Source: Clostridia bacterium
Lineage (GTDB): Bacteria; Bacillota; Clostridia; Oscillospirales; Acutalibacteraceae
Assembly (NCBI GenBank): GCA_017403185.1
Contig: JAFQON010000007.1
Location: 1-64,000 of the forward strand
Reading direction: 5' to 3'
DNA length: 64,000 nt
A program made the position numbers and the translations under genes. This document shows, in pieces, positions 15,686-22,270 of this stretch (position 1 is its first letter; each line of letters opens with the position of its first letter). The notes under the pieces are model-generated. The model was not told the origin of the DNA. It worked only from the letters and a program-made list of their open reading frames with translations, and searched no databases.

Positions 15686-16840
15686 ATGCACGTAGAAAAG
15701 TTTCATAAGAATGTTGCAGGAGTTATGCTTGACCACATCGGCAGAAGCGATTCCAAAAGGAATTGTAAAAGAAGCAACGAAAACATTGACCCCGAACGCA
15801 CACATCTCAACTATAATATTGCAGCCGAAATTCAGCCTCTTCCGCAAACAGTTTTTCTGAAGAAGCGTCTTGGAGAAATCAAAGTTCACGGTAACGCAAG
15901 CGTCCATTTTTTCAGTTGGGTAGTTACTGCTCCGAAAAATCTGCCCGAAAGTGAACACGAAGAATTTTTCAAGGCTTGCTTTGATAAATTTTGTAATACA
16001 TACGGAAAAGAGAATATTATTTCATGCTTCGTACATCGCGATGAAACATCAGAACATTTTCATTGTGCAATAATTCCGGCAAAAAGAACAGACAAAGGCG
16101 AAAAGCTTTGTGCAAAGGAAGTTATTACAAGAAATCATCTTCAGAAAGCACATGAGGAAATGGAAGAATATGTTTCTGCACGGCTTGGACATCATGTTGA
16201 TATTCTCAACGGAGCGACAAAAGAGGGTAACAAATCTCTTGCCGATTTCAAAAGAGGCAAAGCAAAAGAAGATATAGAAAATGCAAAAACACAAGCCGAT
16301 AAAATCGTATCAGAAGCTAAAAACGAAGCCAAACAGATTAAAGCCGAACAAAATGCAGGTTTGCTTGAATATGAAGCGAAAATGGGTTTTGTCAATAAGT
16401 TAACCGATGAGATAAACGGATTTGATTTAAGCCGTGTCAGAGAGCATCAGCCAACCATTTCCGATCCCGAACACTATTACAAAGTTCCGCCCGATGTTTT
16501 GCGCACGCAGTTTGTTTCAAAATCCGTTTTAAACGGGTTTAAAGAGATAAACGAAACTTATGTTGAAAGTATTGAAAAAACGGCTGAAATCGAGAAAGAG
16601 AACAAGAAATTAAAGAGAGAAAATATACAACTGCGTGAAAGAAAGAAGTTTCTTGAAGATGCTTTGGAAAAAGCCAGAAGATATATAGAGAGAATAAATA
16701 AGGTTTTGAATATACTTAATGAAAAAATCCCCAACCTGCGGGAGCTGTTCACAAAAGCCGTTTCGCAGGTGAAAAGAGAAGAAAATTATGAGGATATACC
16801 CACAAGTTCATTTGCAGAAGATTATCCCGAAAGGGATTGA
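15686..16840 (+). CDS. mobV: MobV/Pre family relaxase
   Basis: The ATG at 15686 follows AAAGGAG, giving 384 residues. Motif I is NENIDPERTHLNY (31-43). The metal-binding histidine motif is HRDETSEHFH (117-126) with His117, His124 and His126, then CAIIPA. From about residue 210 the protein is a long charged coiled coil, as in Pre/Mob proteins. It should nick oriT and pilot the single strand during mobilisation by a helper conjugation system; no mating-pore genes are present. The last 12 codons are duplicated at 17598-17640, beyond the RelBE cassette. Confidence 0.9.
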   Translation: MHVEKFHKNVAGVMLDHIGRSDSKRNCKRSNENIDPERTHLNYNIAAEIQPLPQTVFLKKRLGEIKVHGNASVHFFSWVVTAPKNLPESEHEEFFKACFDKFCNTYGKENIISCFVHRDETSEHFHCAIIPAKRTDKGEKLCAKEVITRNHLQKAHEEMEEYVSARLGHHVDILNGATKEGNKSLADFKRGKAKEDIENAKTQADKIVSEAKNEAKQIKAEQNAGLLEYEAKMGFVNKLTDEINGFDLSRVREHQPTISDPEHYYKVPPDVLRTQFVSKSVLNGFKEINETYVESIEKTAEIEKENKKLKRENIQLRERKKFLEDALEKARRYIERINKVLNILNEKIPNLRELFTKAVSQVKREENYEDIPTSSFAEDYPERD

Positions 16841-16846
16841 AGATAG
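16804..16846 (+). repeat. 43-bp direct repeat, left copy
   Basis: This is the 3' end of the relaxase gene (encoding SSFAEDYPERD and stop). It matches 17598-17640 with 36 identical bases, one mismatch, then six more identical bases. The two copies bracket the RelBE cassette. Confidence 0.9.
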
Positions 16847-16851
16847 AACAA

Positions 16852-16877
16852 ACCCCGCCGCAATTAAGCGACGGGGT
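16852..16877. terminator. Convergent terminator between relaxase and toxin
   Basis: ACCCCG-CG pairs with CG-CGGGGT around AATTAAG, followed by CATTT. It lies between the relaxase and the convergent RelE gene. Confidence 0.65.
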
Positions 16878-16884
16878 CATTTAA

Positions 16885-17193
16885 TCAGTTTGAAAATATG
16901 GTTCTCATATAGTCTGTTCTTAAATCAAGAATTCTGATAACTTCAATTTTATCATTATCGGGAATATAAAACACACCGTAATTACCGCTGAACAGACAAC
17001 GGTAATCTGTAGCTCTGCCTGTTTTTTCAGCAACATCAATGCCGAGATGAGGCTGCTCAGAAAGTAAATGTGTACTTTTGATTATTTTATCTGTTACATT
17101 TTTGGCTGCTGAAGGGTTCTTCAAGACCTGTGTGATATAATCCCGGATTTCTCTTAAATCATCCCTTGCCTGCGGTGAATAAATAATTTTCAT
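16885..17193 (-). CDS. RelE/ParE family toxin
   Basis: The 102 residues have the RelE/ParE fold: MKIIYSPQARDDLREIRDYI, a LLSEQPHLGID loop, DYRCLFSGNYGVFY and a C-terminal VIRILDLRTDYMRTIF. RelE toxins cut ribosome-bound mRNA, ParE toxins poison gyrase; the YRxL...NYxVFY...IL form is nearer ParE/RelE hybrids and does not settle the target. The start overlaps the antitoxin stop in ATGA. It probably stabilises the mobile element. Confidence 0.88.
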   Translation of the reverse strand: MKIIYSPQARDDLREIRDYITQVLKNPSAAKNVTDKIIKSTHLLSEQPHLGIDVAEKTGRATDYRCLFSGNYGVFYIPDNDKIEVIRILDLRTDYMRTIFSN

Positions 17194-17513
17194 ACATTAA
17201 CACCGAATTCGGATAAAATATCCTCTTCCGAAACCCAATCTGCATTAGTTTTAATTGAATCTTCGCCCTTTTTCAATTCACTCATAAGAATTGCAACTGC
17301 CTGCTCTTTGAGAGCCTCCTTGCTGTTCTGAGTAACAATAAGAGGCATACCTTCAACATTTATCGACTGCTGTATAAAAACATTTATAGCATCTGTTAAT
17401 GTCATTCCGCAGCGTGCGTAAATGCTTTCAACATATTCCTTAACTTCGGGATTTATTCTCATCTGAAAAGTTGATGTTTTGGGTGAATTTGCAACTGAAA
17501 TAAATTCTGACAT
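17190..17513 (-). CDS. RelB/DinJ family antitoxin
   Basis: The 107-residue protein has the ribbon-helix-helix start FQMRINPEVKEYVESIYARCGMTLTDAINVFI, typical of DinJ/RelB. A C-terminal acidic segment probably wraps the toxin. It begins with ATG after GGAGATG and is first in the operon. It should repress the promoter at 17537-17565 alone and with toxin. Confidence 0.88.
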   Translation of the reverse strand: MSEFISVANSPKTSTFQMRINPEVKEYVESIYARCGMTLTDAINVFIQQSINVEGMPLIVTQNSKEALKEQAVAILMSELKKGEDSIKTNADWVSEEDILSEFGVNV

Positions 17514-17536
17514 AACATATCATCTCCTTCATCAAT

Positions 17537-17565
17537 AGTATAACCTAAAATATGTTTAATGTCAA
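17537..17565 (-). promoter_or_regulatory. Promoter of the RelBE-type cassette
   Basis: On the minus strand, TTGACA (17565-17560), 17 bases, TATACT (17542-17537), 24 bases before the antitoxin start. GACATTG/CAATGTC-like symmetry around the -35 may be the antitoxin operator. Confidence 0.75.
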
Positions 17566-17597
17566 TACAATGTCATTACATAATATTTCTGCTCAGA

Positions 17598-17640
17598 AAG
17601 TTCATTTGCAGAAGATTATCCCGAAAGGGATTGGAGATAG
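17598..17640 (+). repeat. 43-bp direct repeat, right copy (relaxase scar)
   Basis: A copy of the relaxase 3' end, 794 bases from the original, without the rest of the gene. It marks where the segment carrying the TA cassette was inserted or duplicated. Confidence 0.9.
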
Positions 17641-17664
17641 ATAAGGATAAAAACAATATCCGTG

Positions 17665-17684
17665 AAATATACTTTGTGTGAAAC
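17665..17684 (+). repeat. Degenerate iteron-like repeat
   Basis: ATACTTT, three bases, TGAAAC matches the 3' part of the repeat and is closest to copy 1. It lies just upstream of the DUF6512-like gene. Confidence 0.45.
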
Positions 17685-17703
17685 TGTTTTAGGAGGAGTA
17701 TGC

Positions 17704-18231
17704 TTGAAAAGGTCATTGAAATTATGGCAGCTTTGCGGTTTTATCTTCACGGGAATTGCAGGAGTTTTGCTGCACTTTCTTTTTGATTGGACTAATCAAA
17801 GCATTATTGTTGCACCGTTTTCAGCGGTAAATGAGTCGATATGGGAACACATAAAGCTGCTGTTCTTCCCGATGTTTGTATTTGCTTTGGTTGAATATCG
17901 GGCTTTGGGAAAGAATTACGAAAACTTCTGGTGTTCAAAGCTTGCAGGAACAGCGGCAGGCTTGCTGTTGATACCGATGCTTTACTATACCTACACAGGT
18001 GCATTGGGAGTAACTGCGGATTGGTTTAATATTGTCATATTTTTCGTATCAGCAGGAGCGGCGTATTGTTTGGAAACAAAACTTCTGAATAAAAAAATCA
18101 ATTTTTGCAAATCACCAATAACTGCATTTGTTATTCTGTGTTTGATTGCTTTGTTGTTTGTTGTGTTAACTTTTGTGCAACCGCAAATCCCGCTATTTCA
18201 AGACCCGACAACAGGTAATTACGGTATATAA
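17704..18231 (+). CDS. DUF6512-like integral membrane protein
   Basis: The TTG at 17704 is seven bases after AGGAGG and was preferred over an upstream ATG with no such site. The 175 residues contain five or six membrane helices. A conserved-looking FDWTNQSIIVAPFSAVNESIWEH loop follows helix 1, which I associate with the DUF6512 family. No function is known to me. It lies between the relaxase scar and a strong terminator, as a single cargo gene of the element. Confidence 0.65.
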   Translation: MKRSLKLWQLCGFIFTGIAGVLLHFLFDWTNQSIIVAPFSAVNESIWEHIKLLFFPMFVFALVEYRALGKNYENFWCSKLAGTAAGLLLIPMLYYTYTGALGVTADWFNIVIFFVSAGAAYCLETKLLNKKINFCKSPITAFVILCLIALLFVVLTFVQPQIPLFQDPTTGNYGI

Positions 18232-18260
18232 ATAACAACTTATCATGACAGACTGAAAAT

Positions 18261-18299
18261 GCCCGGAGGAAAGCAAAATCCTCCGGGCGTATTTTTTTC
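18261..18299 (+). terminator. Terminator of the DUF6512-like gene
   Basis: GCCCGGAGGA and TCCTCCGGGC form a perfect 10-bp stem followed by a T-rich tract (GTATTTTTTTC). Confidence 0.85.
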
Positions 18300-18327
18300 T
18301 GCTCAGAAACAAGAGTTGAAAAAACTT

Positions 18328-18340
18328 TCTTACATACTTT
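18328..18340 (+). repeat. Iteron-like repeat, copy 3
   Basis: TCTTACATACTTT followed by CAGTGCAAA. It lies 36 bases upstream of the gene at 18377, a position suited to an operator. Confidence 0.7.
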
Positions 18341-18376
18341 CAGTGCAAATCAAAACTGTGAAAGGAGAACACGGCA

Positions 18377-18799
18377 ATGGCTGTTGAAATAATTCCCATC
18401 ATTTCAAAAAATAATGAATATACGGTTGAAGCCAACCCCGACGGCTCCGGTATCCGCTTTATGCAGAAATTCCCGAACGGATACACTCGGTGGGCGGCAA
18501 CAATCATTGATAACGGCGATGAATTCGTATTTGCCAAGCTGCTTATGACAGGTGTGGAAATACAGTCGTTCAGTCCTACGATGGAAATGCAACTGAAAAA
18601 CGGCAAAATGCCTCCTGTTGAAGTTGACAATCAGGTAGAAGCCAACACTCCTTATGCAAAGAAAATGTTTGCACGTTATCTTTATGCCGATGAAAAACCG
18701 TCAGGTGTAATTATCGGCTATTCAGACGGTTCAAAGCTATGGTCAGTAGCGTTATGCACCGAAAAGGACGATTCGCTCCTGTTCAGCTTTTCACGGTAA
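18377..18799 (+). CDS. Hypothetical element protein
   Basis: The 140-residue protein starts after AAAGGAG and has no family I recognise. It is soluble, with a beta-rich N-terminal half (GSGIRFMQKFPNGYTRWAATI) and a GVIIGYSDGSKLWSVAL segment near the end. Preceded by repeat copy 3 and followed by a hairpin, it forms its own transcription unit in the mobile element. Confidence 0.6.
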   Translation: MAVEIIPIISKNNEYTVEANPDGSGIRFMQKFPNGYTRWAATIIDNGDEFVFAKLLMTGVEIQSFSPTMEMQLKNGKMPPVEVDNQVEANTPYAKKMFARYLYADEKPSGVIIGYSDGSKLWSVALCTEKDDSLLFSFSR

Positions 18800-18837
18800 A
18801 GATTTGTGTCCTTTCATTTCCTTCTTTTTCATGAGTG

Positions 18838-18864
18838 AACTCCGATTCGTTATGAGTCGGAGTT
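18838..18864 (+). repeat. Hairpin after the hypothetical element gene
   Basis: AACTCCGA and TCGGAGTT form an 8-bp stem 39 bases after the stop; the T-run is weak. It may end this transcript. Confidence 0.5.
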
Positions 18865-19293
18865 TGCTTATATTTGCAAAGTGCTTGCCCTGAGTATCAA
18901 TACGTCAGTATTCCGATTAGTGTGGCGAGCATATTCGCAAGTGTAAAGTAAAGGCAATAAGGAAGGGGCAAACAATATTAATGTATTTATATTTTTAGTC
19001 TGTTGTTTGCTGCCAAGTGTAATGAGCTGCCTGATGTTACGGCGAATGTAACCGATTACTCTTGTTGTGTTTGTCCTTTGCTTGCCTGCAGACGCTCTTA
19101 AGCTGAAGAAAATCCATAACTTGTAATGATATGTCTCACAGCTTGTCTGTGATGCTGTAAAACACTTTTGCTCAATGTTTGTAATGAAACTGCTCATTGA
19201 TTGTCGTGAACTGCTTAAAACGGCATTGGAGCGTTAAATACAAAACACGCTTTAAATGCCGTTTCAATATTTGCGTTCGGTGTCCAAATTAAA

Positions 19294-19334
19294 CTGTCAA
19301 TTATGTCCTCTCTTCTTGAGAGAGACATTGACAG
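19294..19334. repeat. Imperfect inverted repeat in the origin-like region
   Basis: CTGTCAATTATGTCCTCTC faces GAGAGAGACATTGACAG, an imperfect 15-bp stem. It could be a single-strand origin, a second oriT candidate, or a protein site. Confidence 0.45.
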
Positions 19335-19413
19335 GTAATTTTGACACCTTGGTTTTGCCTTGAGATTGTCTGAAGGGTGCATAATGCTTGCTTAATTGTT
19401 TTTGCAATATCAT

Positions 19414-19426
19414 TCTTACATACTTT
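19414..19426 (+). repeat. Iteron-like repeat, copy 4
   Basis: TCTTACATACTTT preceded by TTTTGCAATATCAT and followed by ATCTGTAAG. Confidence 0.7.
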
Positions 19427-19511
19427 ATCTGTAAGGCTTTTGGCAATATATTTTGTAATTTCAGGCAAGTGTTTTACATTTTCAGTTGTTTGAGAGAATT
19501 TTTGCAATCAA

Positions 19512-19524
19512 TCTTACATACTTT
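19512..19524 (+). repeat. Iteron-like repeat, copy 5
   Basis: TCTTACATACTTT preceded by TTTTTGCAATCAA and followed by CTCTGAAAGC. It is 98 bases after copy 4. Confidence 0.7.
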
Positions 19525-19587
19525 CTCTGAAAGCATTTTCAAAGCAGAAAAGGCAGTGAATCATTTTGCAAGCTTTTTGCAATCGAG

Positions 19588-19600
19588 TCTTACATACTGT
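19588..19600 (+). repeat. Iteron-like repeat, copy 6 (variant)
   Basis: TCTTACATACTGT, one base different from the others, preceded by TTTTTGCAATCGAG. It is 76 bases after copy 5. Confidence 0.65.
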
Positions 19601-19717
19601 TATGTGTACGGTTCTGTCAGCATAATGCAAACCGTCTTGCAATTTAGGTTAAATGTTGGCACAGGTTACTGTAATTTTGATGCAAAACGCAAAAAAACTC
19701 ATCAAAATTCAACTCAA

Positions 19718-19730
19718 CCTTACATACTTT
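19718..19730 (+). repeat. Iteron-like repeat, copy 7
   Basis: CCTTACATACTTT followed by CCTTGAAAGC; the last copy, 95 bases before the ssDNA-binding gene start. Confidence 0.7.
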
Positions 19731-19824
19731 CCTTGAAAGCTGTGTAAAACAAACTGTTTCGCATCCCATACTGCAAACAGGAATTTTGCTTTCAAATTTT
19801 AATATGAAAGGAATGATAAACTTA

Positions 19825-20322
19825 ATGGATAATCAAAACATACCATTTGAAGTAACCGATGATTTAGAAGACCGTCAAGAATGGCTGGCAATCATCGACC
19901 CCCAACTACGCAGCGAACCTGAATGCCCAAACGAGATTGCGAGTAAGAATGCCTTTGAACAAATCATCAAACCCGTAGGCAAGTTATACTTACTCAGACC
20001 AGGCTATTACAAGTTTAAGGTTGTTAACTGCAAACGCGAGATACTGCCCGAAACCGCAACAAAACCTGCACGCCCCATTATCAGACTTCGCCTTATAATT
20101 GAGAACGAAGAAGCTAACGTTGTAATTAATCATGTTATTTTCATTAATGAATACAACAATAAAGAGATTCATGCATTTTTCTCCTCGATCGGTCTTGCGG
20201 AAGACCGCGATTATGTAACCAATTGGGATGTTGTAGGTAGAACCGGTGGGTGCCATCTCATCGTAAAAAATCTCGATTTTAAGGCGGTCAATGCGATTGA
20301 TCGCTTCGTACCTCAAAATTAA
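19825..20322 (+). CDS. Putative ssDNA-binding (DUF669-like) protein
   Basis: The ATG at 19825 gives 165 residues; AAAGGA lies 12 bases upstream and two earlier in-frame ATGs are possible. The middle (GYYKFKVVNCKREI, then PIIRLRLIIENEEANVVINH and IHAFFSSIGL) looks like an OB-fold domain of the kind in phage DUF669 proteins, which bind single-stranded DNA. It is directly upstream of the RepA-like helicase with 14 bases between. A role in element replication is likely by context; the fold assignment is by pattern only. Confidence 0.5.
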   Translation: MDNQNIPFEVTDDLEDRQEWLAIIDPQLRSEPECPNEIASKNAFEQIIKPVGKLYLLRPGYYKFKVVNCKREILPETATKPARPIIRLRLIIENEEANVVINHVIFINEYNNKEIHAFFSSIGLAEDRDYVTNWDVVGRTGGCHLIVKNLDFKAVNAIDRFVPQN

Positions 20323-20336
20323 AGAAAGGAAATGTT

Positions 20337-21362
20337 ATGAAAGAACCAATACCAAAAGATGTTTCTGATTTCACCTTTGAAACAGACGATTTTACTCTTT
20401 CGTGCATCACGAACATGCCAAAGCAAGAAGAGATGCCGCCGATACTGATAGAAAATATTCTTTACAAAAATCATTCTATGCTTTTTTACGGGCCGTCAAA
20501 ATCTTGCAAGTCTTTTTTACTACTCATGTTAACAGTAGCAATTATCTCAGGCGGAGAATGGCTCGGATTTAAATGCTCTTGCGGCAATGTTCTTATAATT
20601 GAGTTCGAAAACGGACAGGCAATGACTTATGAACGCATTAAAGCAATAATAAAAGAGAACAACATTGATGAAAAATATCTTTCAAGAGTATCGGTAATCA
20701 CTCTGAAAAAGCGTGCAGATATCAACACTTTGGTTGACGGACTTATAAAGAACATACCGCCTGAAAAGTATTCCGCAATAATAATTGACCCCGTATACAA
20801 ATTGCTTTCGGGCGGTGAGAGCCAGGCAGAAATCGTTGATGCTGTATTGTCAAAGATAGAAGAGCTTTCAAAGAAACTCAAAACTTCTGTTATTCTTTGT
20901 CATCACACGAAAAAAGAGGGGCAAACCTATCAAAATATCATTGACAGAATTTCGGGCTCGGGATTAATTGGCAGAGATATGGCGGCGCTTATCGGCATAT
21001 CTTCAGTTTCAAAAAAAGATGATTACAAAAGAGAACGTATTGAAATGGAGCTCAGACACTTCCCGCAACAACCGCCATTTTATATCAATATCAGCGGCAG
21101 TTCATGTTTTGTTGAAAAGAACAAAGACAGCTCAAAAACAAACACTGCCTCAACATCAGCAAAAGACGATTGCTCAGAAAAATCAAAAGATTTAATCCGT
21201 TTCTATAACTTTCTGAACAATATGAACGGAACGGTAAAAATCAGTCAGCTTGAAGAACTGATGCAATTAAGTAAAAACACAATCAAGACCTATATAGACA
21301 ACACTCCCGGTTTTACGAGAGATAACAAGGGCGTTGTTACATATACAGAGCCCGAAAAATAA
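20337..21362 (+). CDS. RepA-type AAA_25 helicase
   Basis: This 341-residue RecA-fold ATPase has Walker A GPSKSCKS (52-59), NVLIIEFENGQ (84-94), Walker B AIIIDPVYKLL (147-157) with Asp151, and the VILCHHTKK motif, as in RSF1010 RepA and AAA_25 proteins. The C-terminal 60 residues form a winged-helix (ISQLEELMQLSKNTIKTYI). RepA-type enzymes are hexameric 5'-3' helicases that open the origin. The glycine usual before Walker A Lys is Cys57 here (SKSCKS), a modest variation. It is co-directional with the putative ssDNA-binding gene and downstream of the iterons. Confidence 0.8.
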   Translation: MKEPIPKDVSDFTFETDDFTLSCITNMPKQEEMPPILIENILYKNHSMLFYGPSKSCKSFLLLMLTVAIISGGEWLGFKCSCGNVLIIEFENGQAMTYERIKAIIKENNIDEKYLSRVSVITLKKRADINTLVDGLIKNIPPEKYSAIIIDPVYKLLSGGESQAEIVDAVLSKIEELSKKLKTSVILCHHTKKEGQTYQNIIDRISGSGLIGRDMAALIGISSVSKKDDYKRERIEMELRHFPQQPPFYINISGSSCFVEKNKDSSKTNTASTSAKDDCSEKSKDLIRFYNFLNNMNGTVKISQLEELMQLSKNTIKTYIDNTPGFTRDNKGVVTYTEPEK

Positions 21363-21374
21363 CTTTATTATCCG

Positions 21375-21394
21375 CATCCGTTAATATTCGGATG
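21375..21394. repeat. Small hairpin after the helicase gene
   Basis: CATCCG and CGGATG around an 8-base A/T loop, 13 bases after the stop. It lacks a T-run. The following 160 bases before the Xis gene contain no further gene I can support. Confidence 0.4.
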
Positions 21395-21556
21395 TTGATA
21401 TATATGATGAAATTCAGAAATGATTTCATCAATCTGAGGATACGGGAACGATTTGATTCGCCCGTTACTAATTGTAAATGAAGAATGAAAACGAAAATAA
21501 CTCTCTTCGGAGTTCAGAATATCAATCCTCGAAAAATACTTACGGAGGTATAGATC

Positions 21557-21727
21557 ATGTATGACGGAAAAGAATTCCTCTCTGTGAAAGAATTCTGTGA
21601 ATACTTCGGTTTTGAAAGACACGCAATTTACAGATATATCAGAGACAAGAAAATCTTTGCTATCAAAATAGGTACAAAATATTTTATACCTATTAGCAAA
21701 CTCTATGATTTGGAATACAAAGGTTAA
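21557..21727 (+). CDS. xis: Tn916-Xis-like excisionase (HTH_17)
   Basis: A 56-residue ORF starts at ATG 21557, eight bases after GGAGG. It begins MYDGKEFLSVKEF and continues with YFGFERHAIYRYIRDKKIF and a GTKYFIPISKLYDLE end. This is the winged-helix MerR-like fold of Tn916 Xis and other HTH_17 excisionases. It probably bends attachment-site DNA and steers the serine recombinase to excision. It is between the replication genes and the recombinase, where such genes are commonly found. Base composition fits the rest of the element. Confidence 0.78.
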   Translation: MYDGKEFLSVKEFCEYFGFERHAIYRYIRDKKIFAIKIGTKYFIPISKLYDLEYKG

Positions 21728-21865
21728 TATTCCAATGTTTACAAAAAGTTCGCAATTCGGCCTCGACAAGAGGTCGGGTTGCGCGCTAAAATCGGAGTGC
21801 AACTCCAAAACTGCGGCGAAGGGAACAGAGTTTTGAGCACCGTTTCCGCAGGAGGAAAATAAATT

Positions 21866-21892
21866 GTGAAGCGGCTGTATGCCATGTTTTAA
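21866..21892 (+). CDS. Eight-residue leader peptide MKRLYAMF
   Basis: GGAGG (21851-21855) precedes a GTG codon at proper distance. The frame reads MKRLYAMF then TAA, 38 bases before the small gene at 21931. The 120 bases before it can fold into several stems (for example CGGCCTCG with a following GAGGTCGGG). It looks like a leader for attenuation of the downstream operon. Expression is unproven. Confidence 0.4.
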   Translation: MKRLYAMF

Positions 21893-21930
21893 CCCGCAAA
21901 CAAATATATCCGAAAGGTTCCGCCTTCGCA

Positions 21931-22152
21931 ATGACTAAAACCGAAAGTGCTGCAAAAAATAGCCATGAAAGTTCTGTCGAAAGAGGGTTTCTGTTGAATA
22001 ACAGCAGTGCTAAAAAGGCTATTTCACAAGAGCTTTGGTTTAACTACTTTACCGATACTCTTTATTCCAAAGGGTTAATTAAAGCAGAGCACAAAGCCAA
22101 ACTCAACAATCAAATTGCAGCCAAAAACAGCAACAAGTTTTTAAACAACTGA
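21931..22152 (+). CDS. Small element protein, SHOCT-like
   Basis: The 73 residues end with ELWFNYFTDTLYSKGLIKAEHKAKLNNQI, which resembles SHOCT-type short helical domains (a Gly-Leu/Ile turn followed by Glu-rich helix). The ribosome binding site is weak (GAAAGG, 13 bases upstream). Similar small proteins often precede serine recombinases in clostridial elements, where they may modulate excision. Assignment is tentative. Confidence 0.5.
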   Translation: MTKTESAAKNSHESSVERGFLLNNSSAKKAISQELWFNYFTDTLYSKGLIKAEHKAKLNNQIAAKNSNKFLNN

Positions 22153-22270
22153 TAATGTATGAGTGCAGGGTGCTTATATGCCCTGCACCCGTTACCAGCA
22201 TTTACATATCGCAATCACAGATGATTGCGATTATAATTAAACCATACAAATATTTTTTAGGAGTGATAAT

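Larger units (their letters stand above)
18865..19824. other. Long non-coding region, candidate replication origin
   Basis: About 960 bases have no gene I accept. They contain four repeat copies (19414, 19512, 19588, 19718), three of them preceded by TTTTGCAAT, an imperfect hairpin at 19294-19334, and A/T-rich runs. The region is immediately upstream of the putative ssDNA-binding and RepA-type helicase genes. Iterons plus rep genes is the layout of a theta-type origin, so autonomous replication of the excised circle is possible. Confidence 0.5.

Noticed and set aside
15108-19730. Repeats as a CRISPR array
   Set aside because: Spacing is irregular (76 to over 1000 bases), the unit is only about 13-20 bases, and no cas genes are present.
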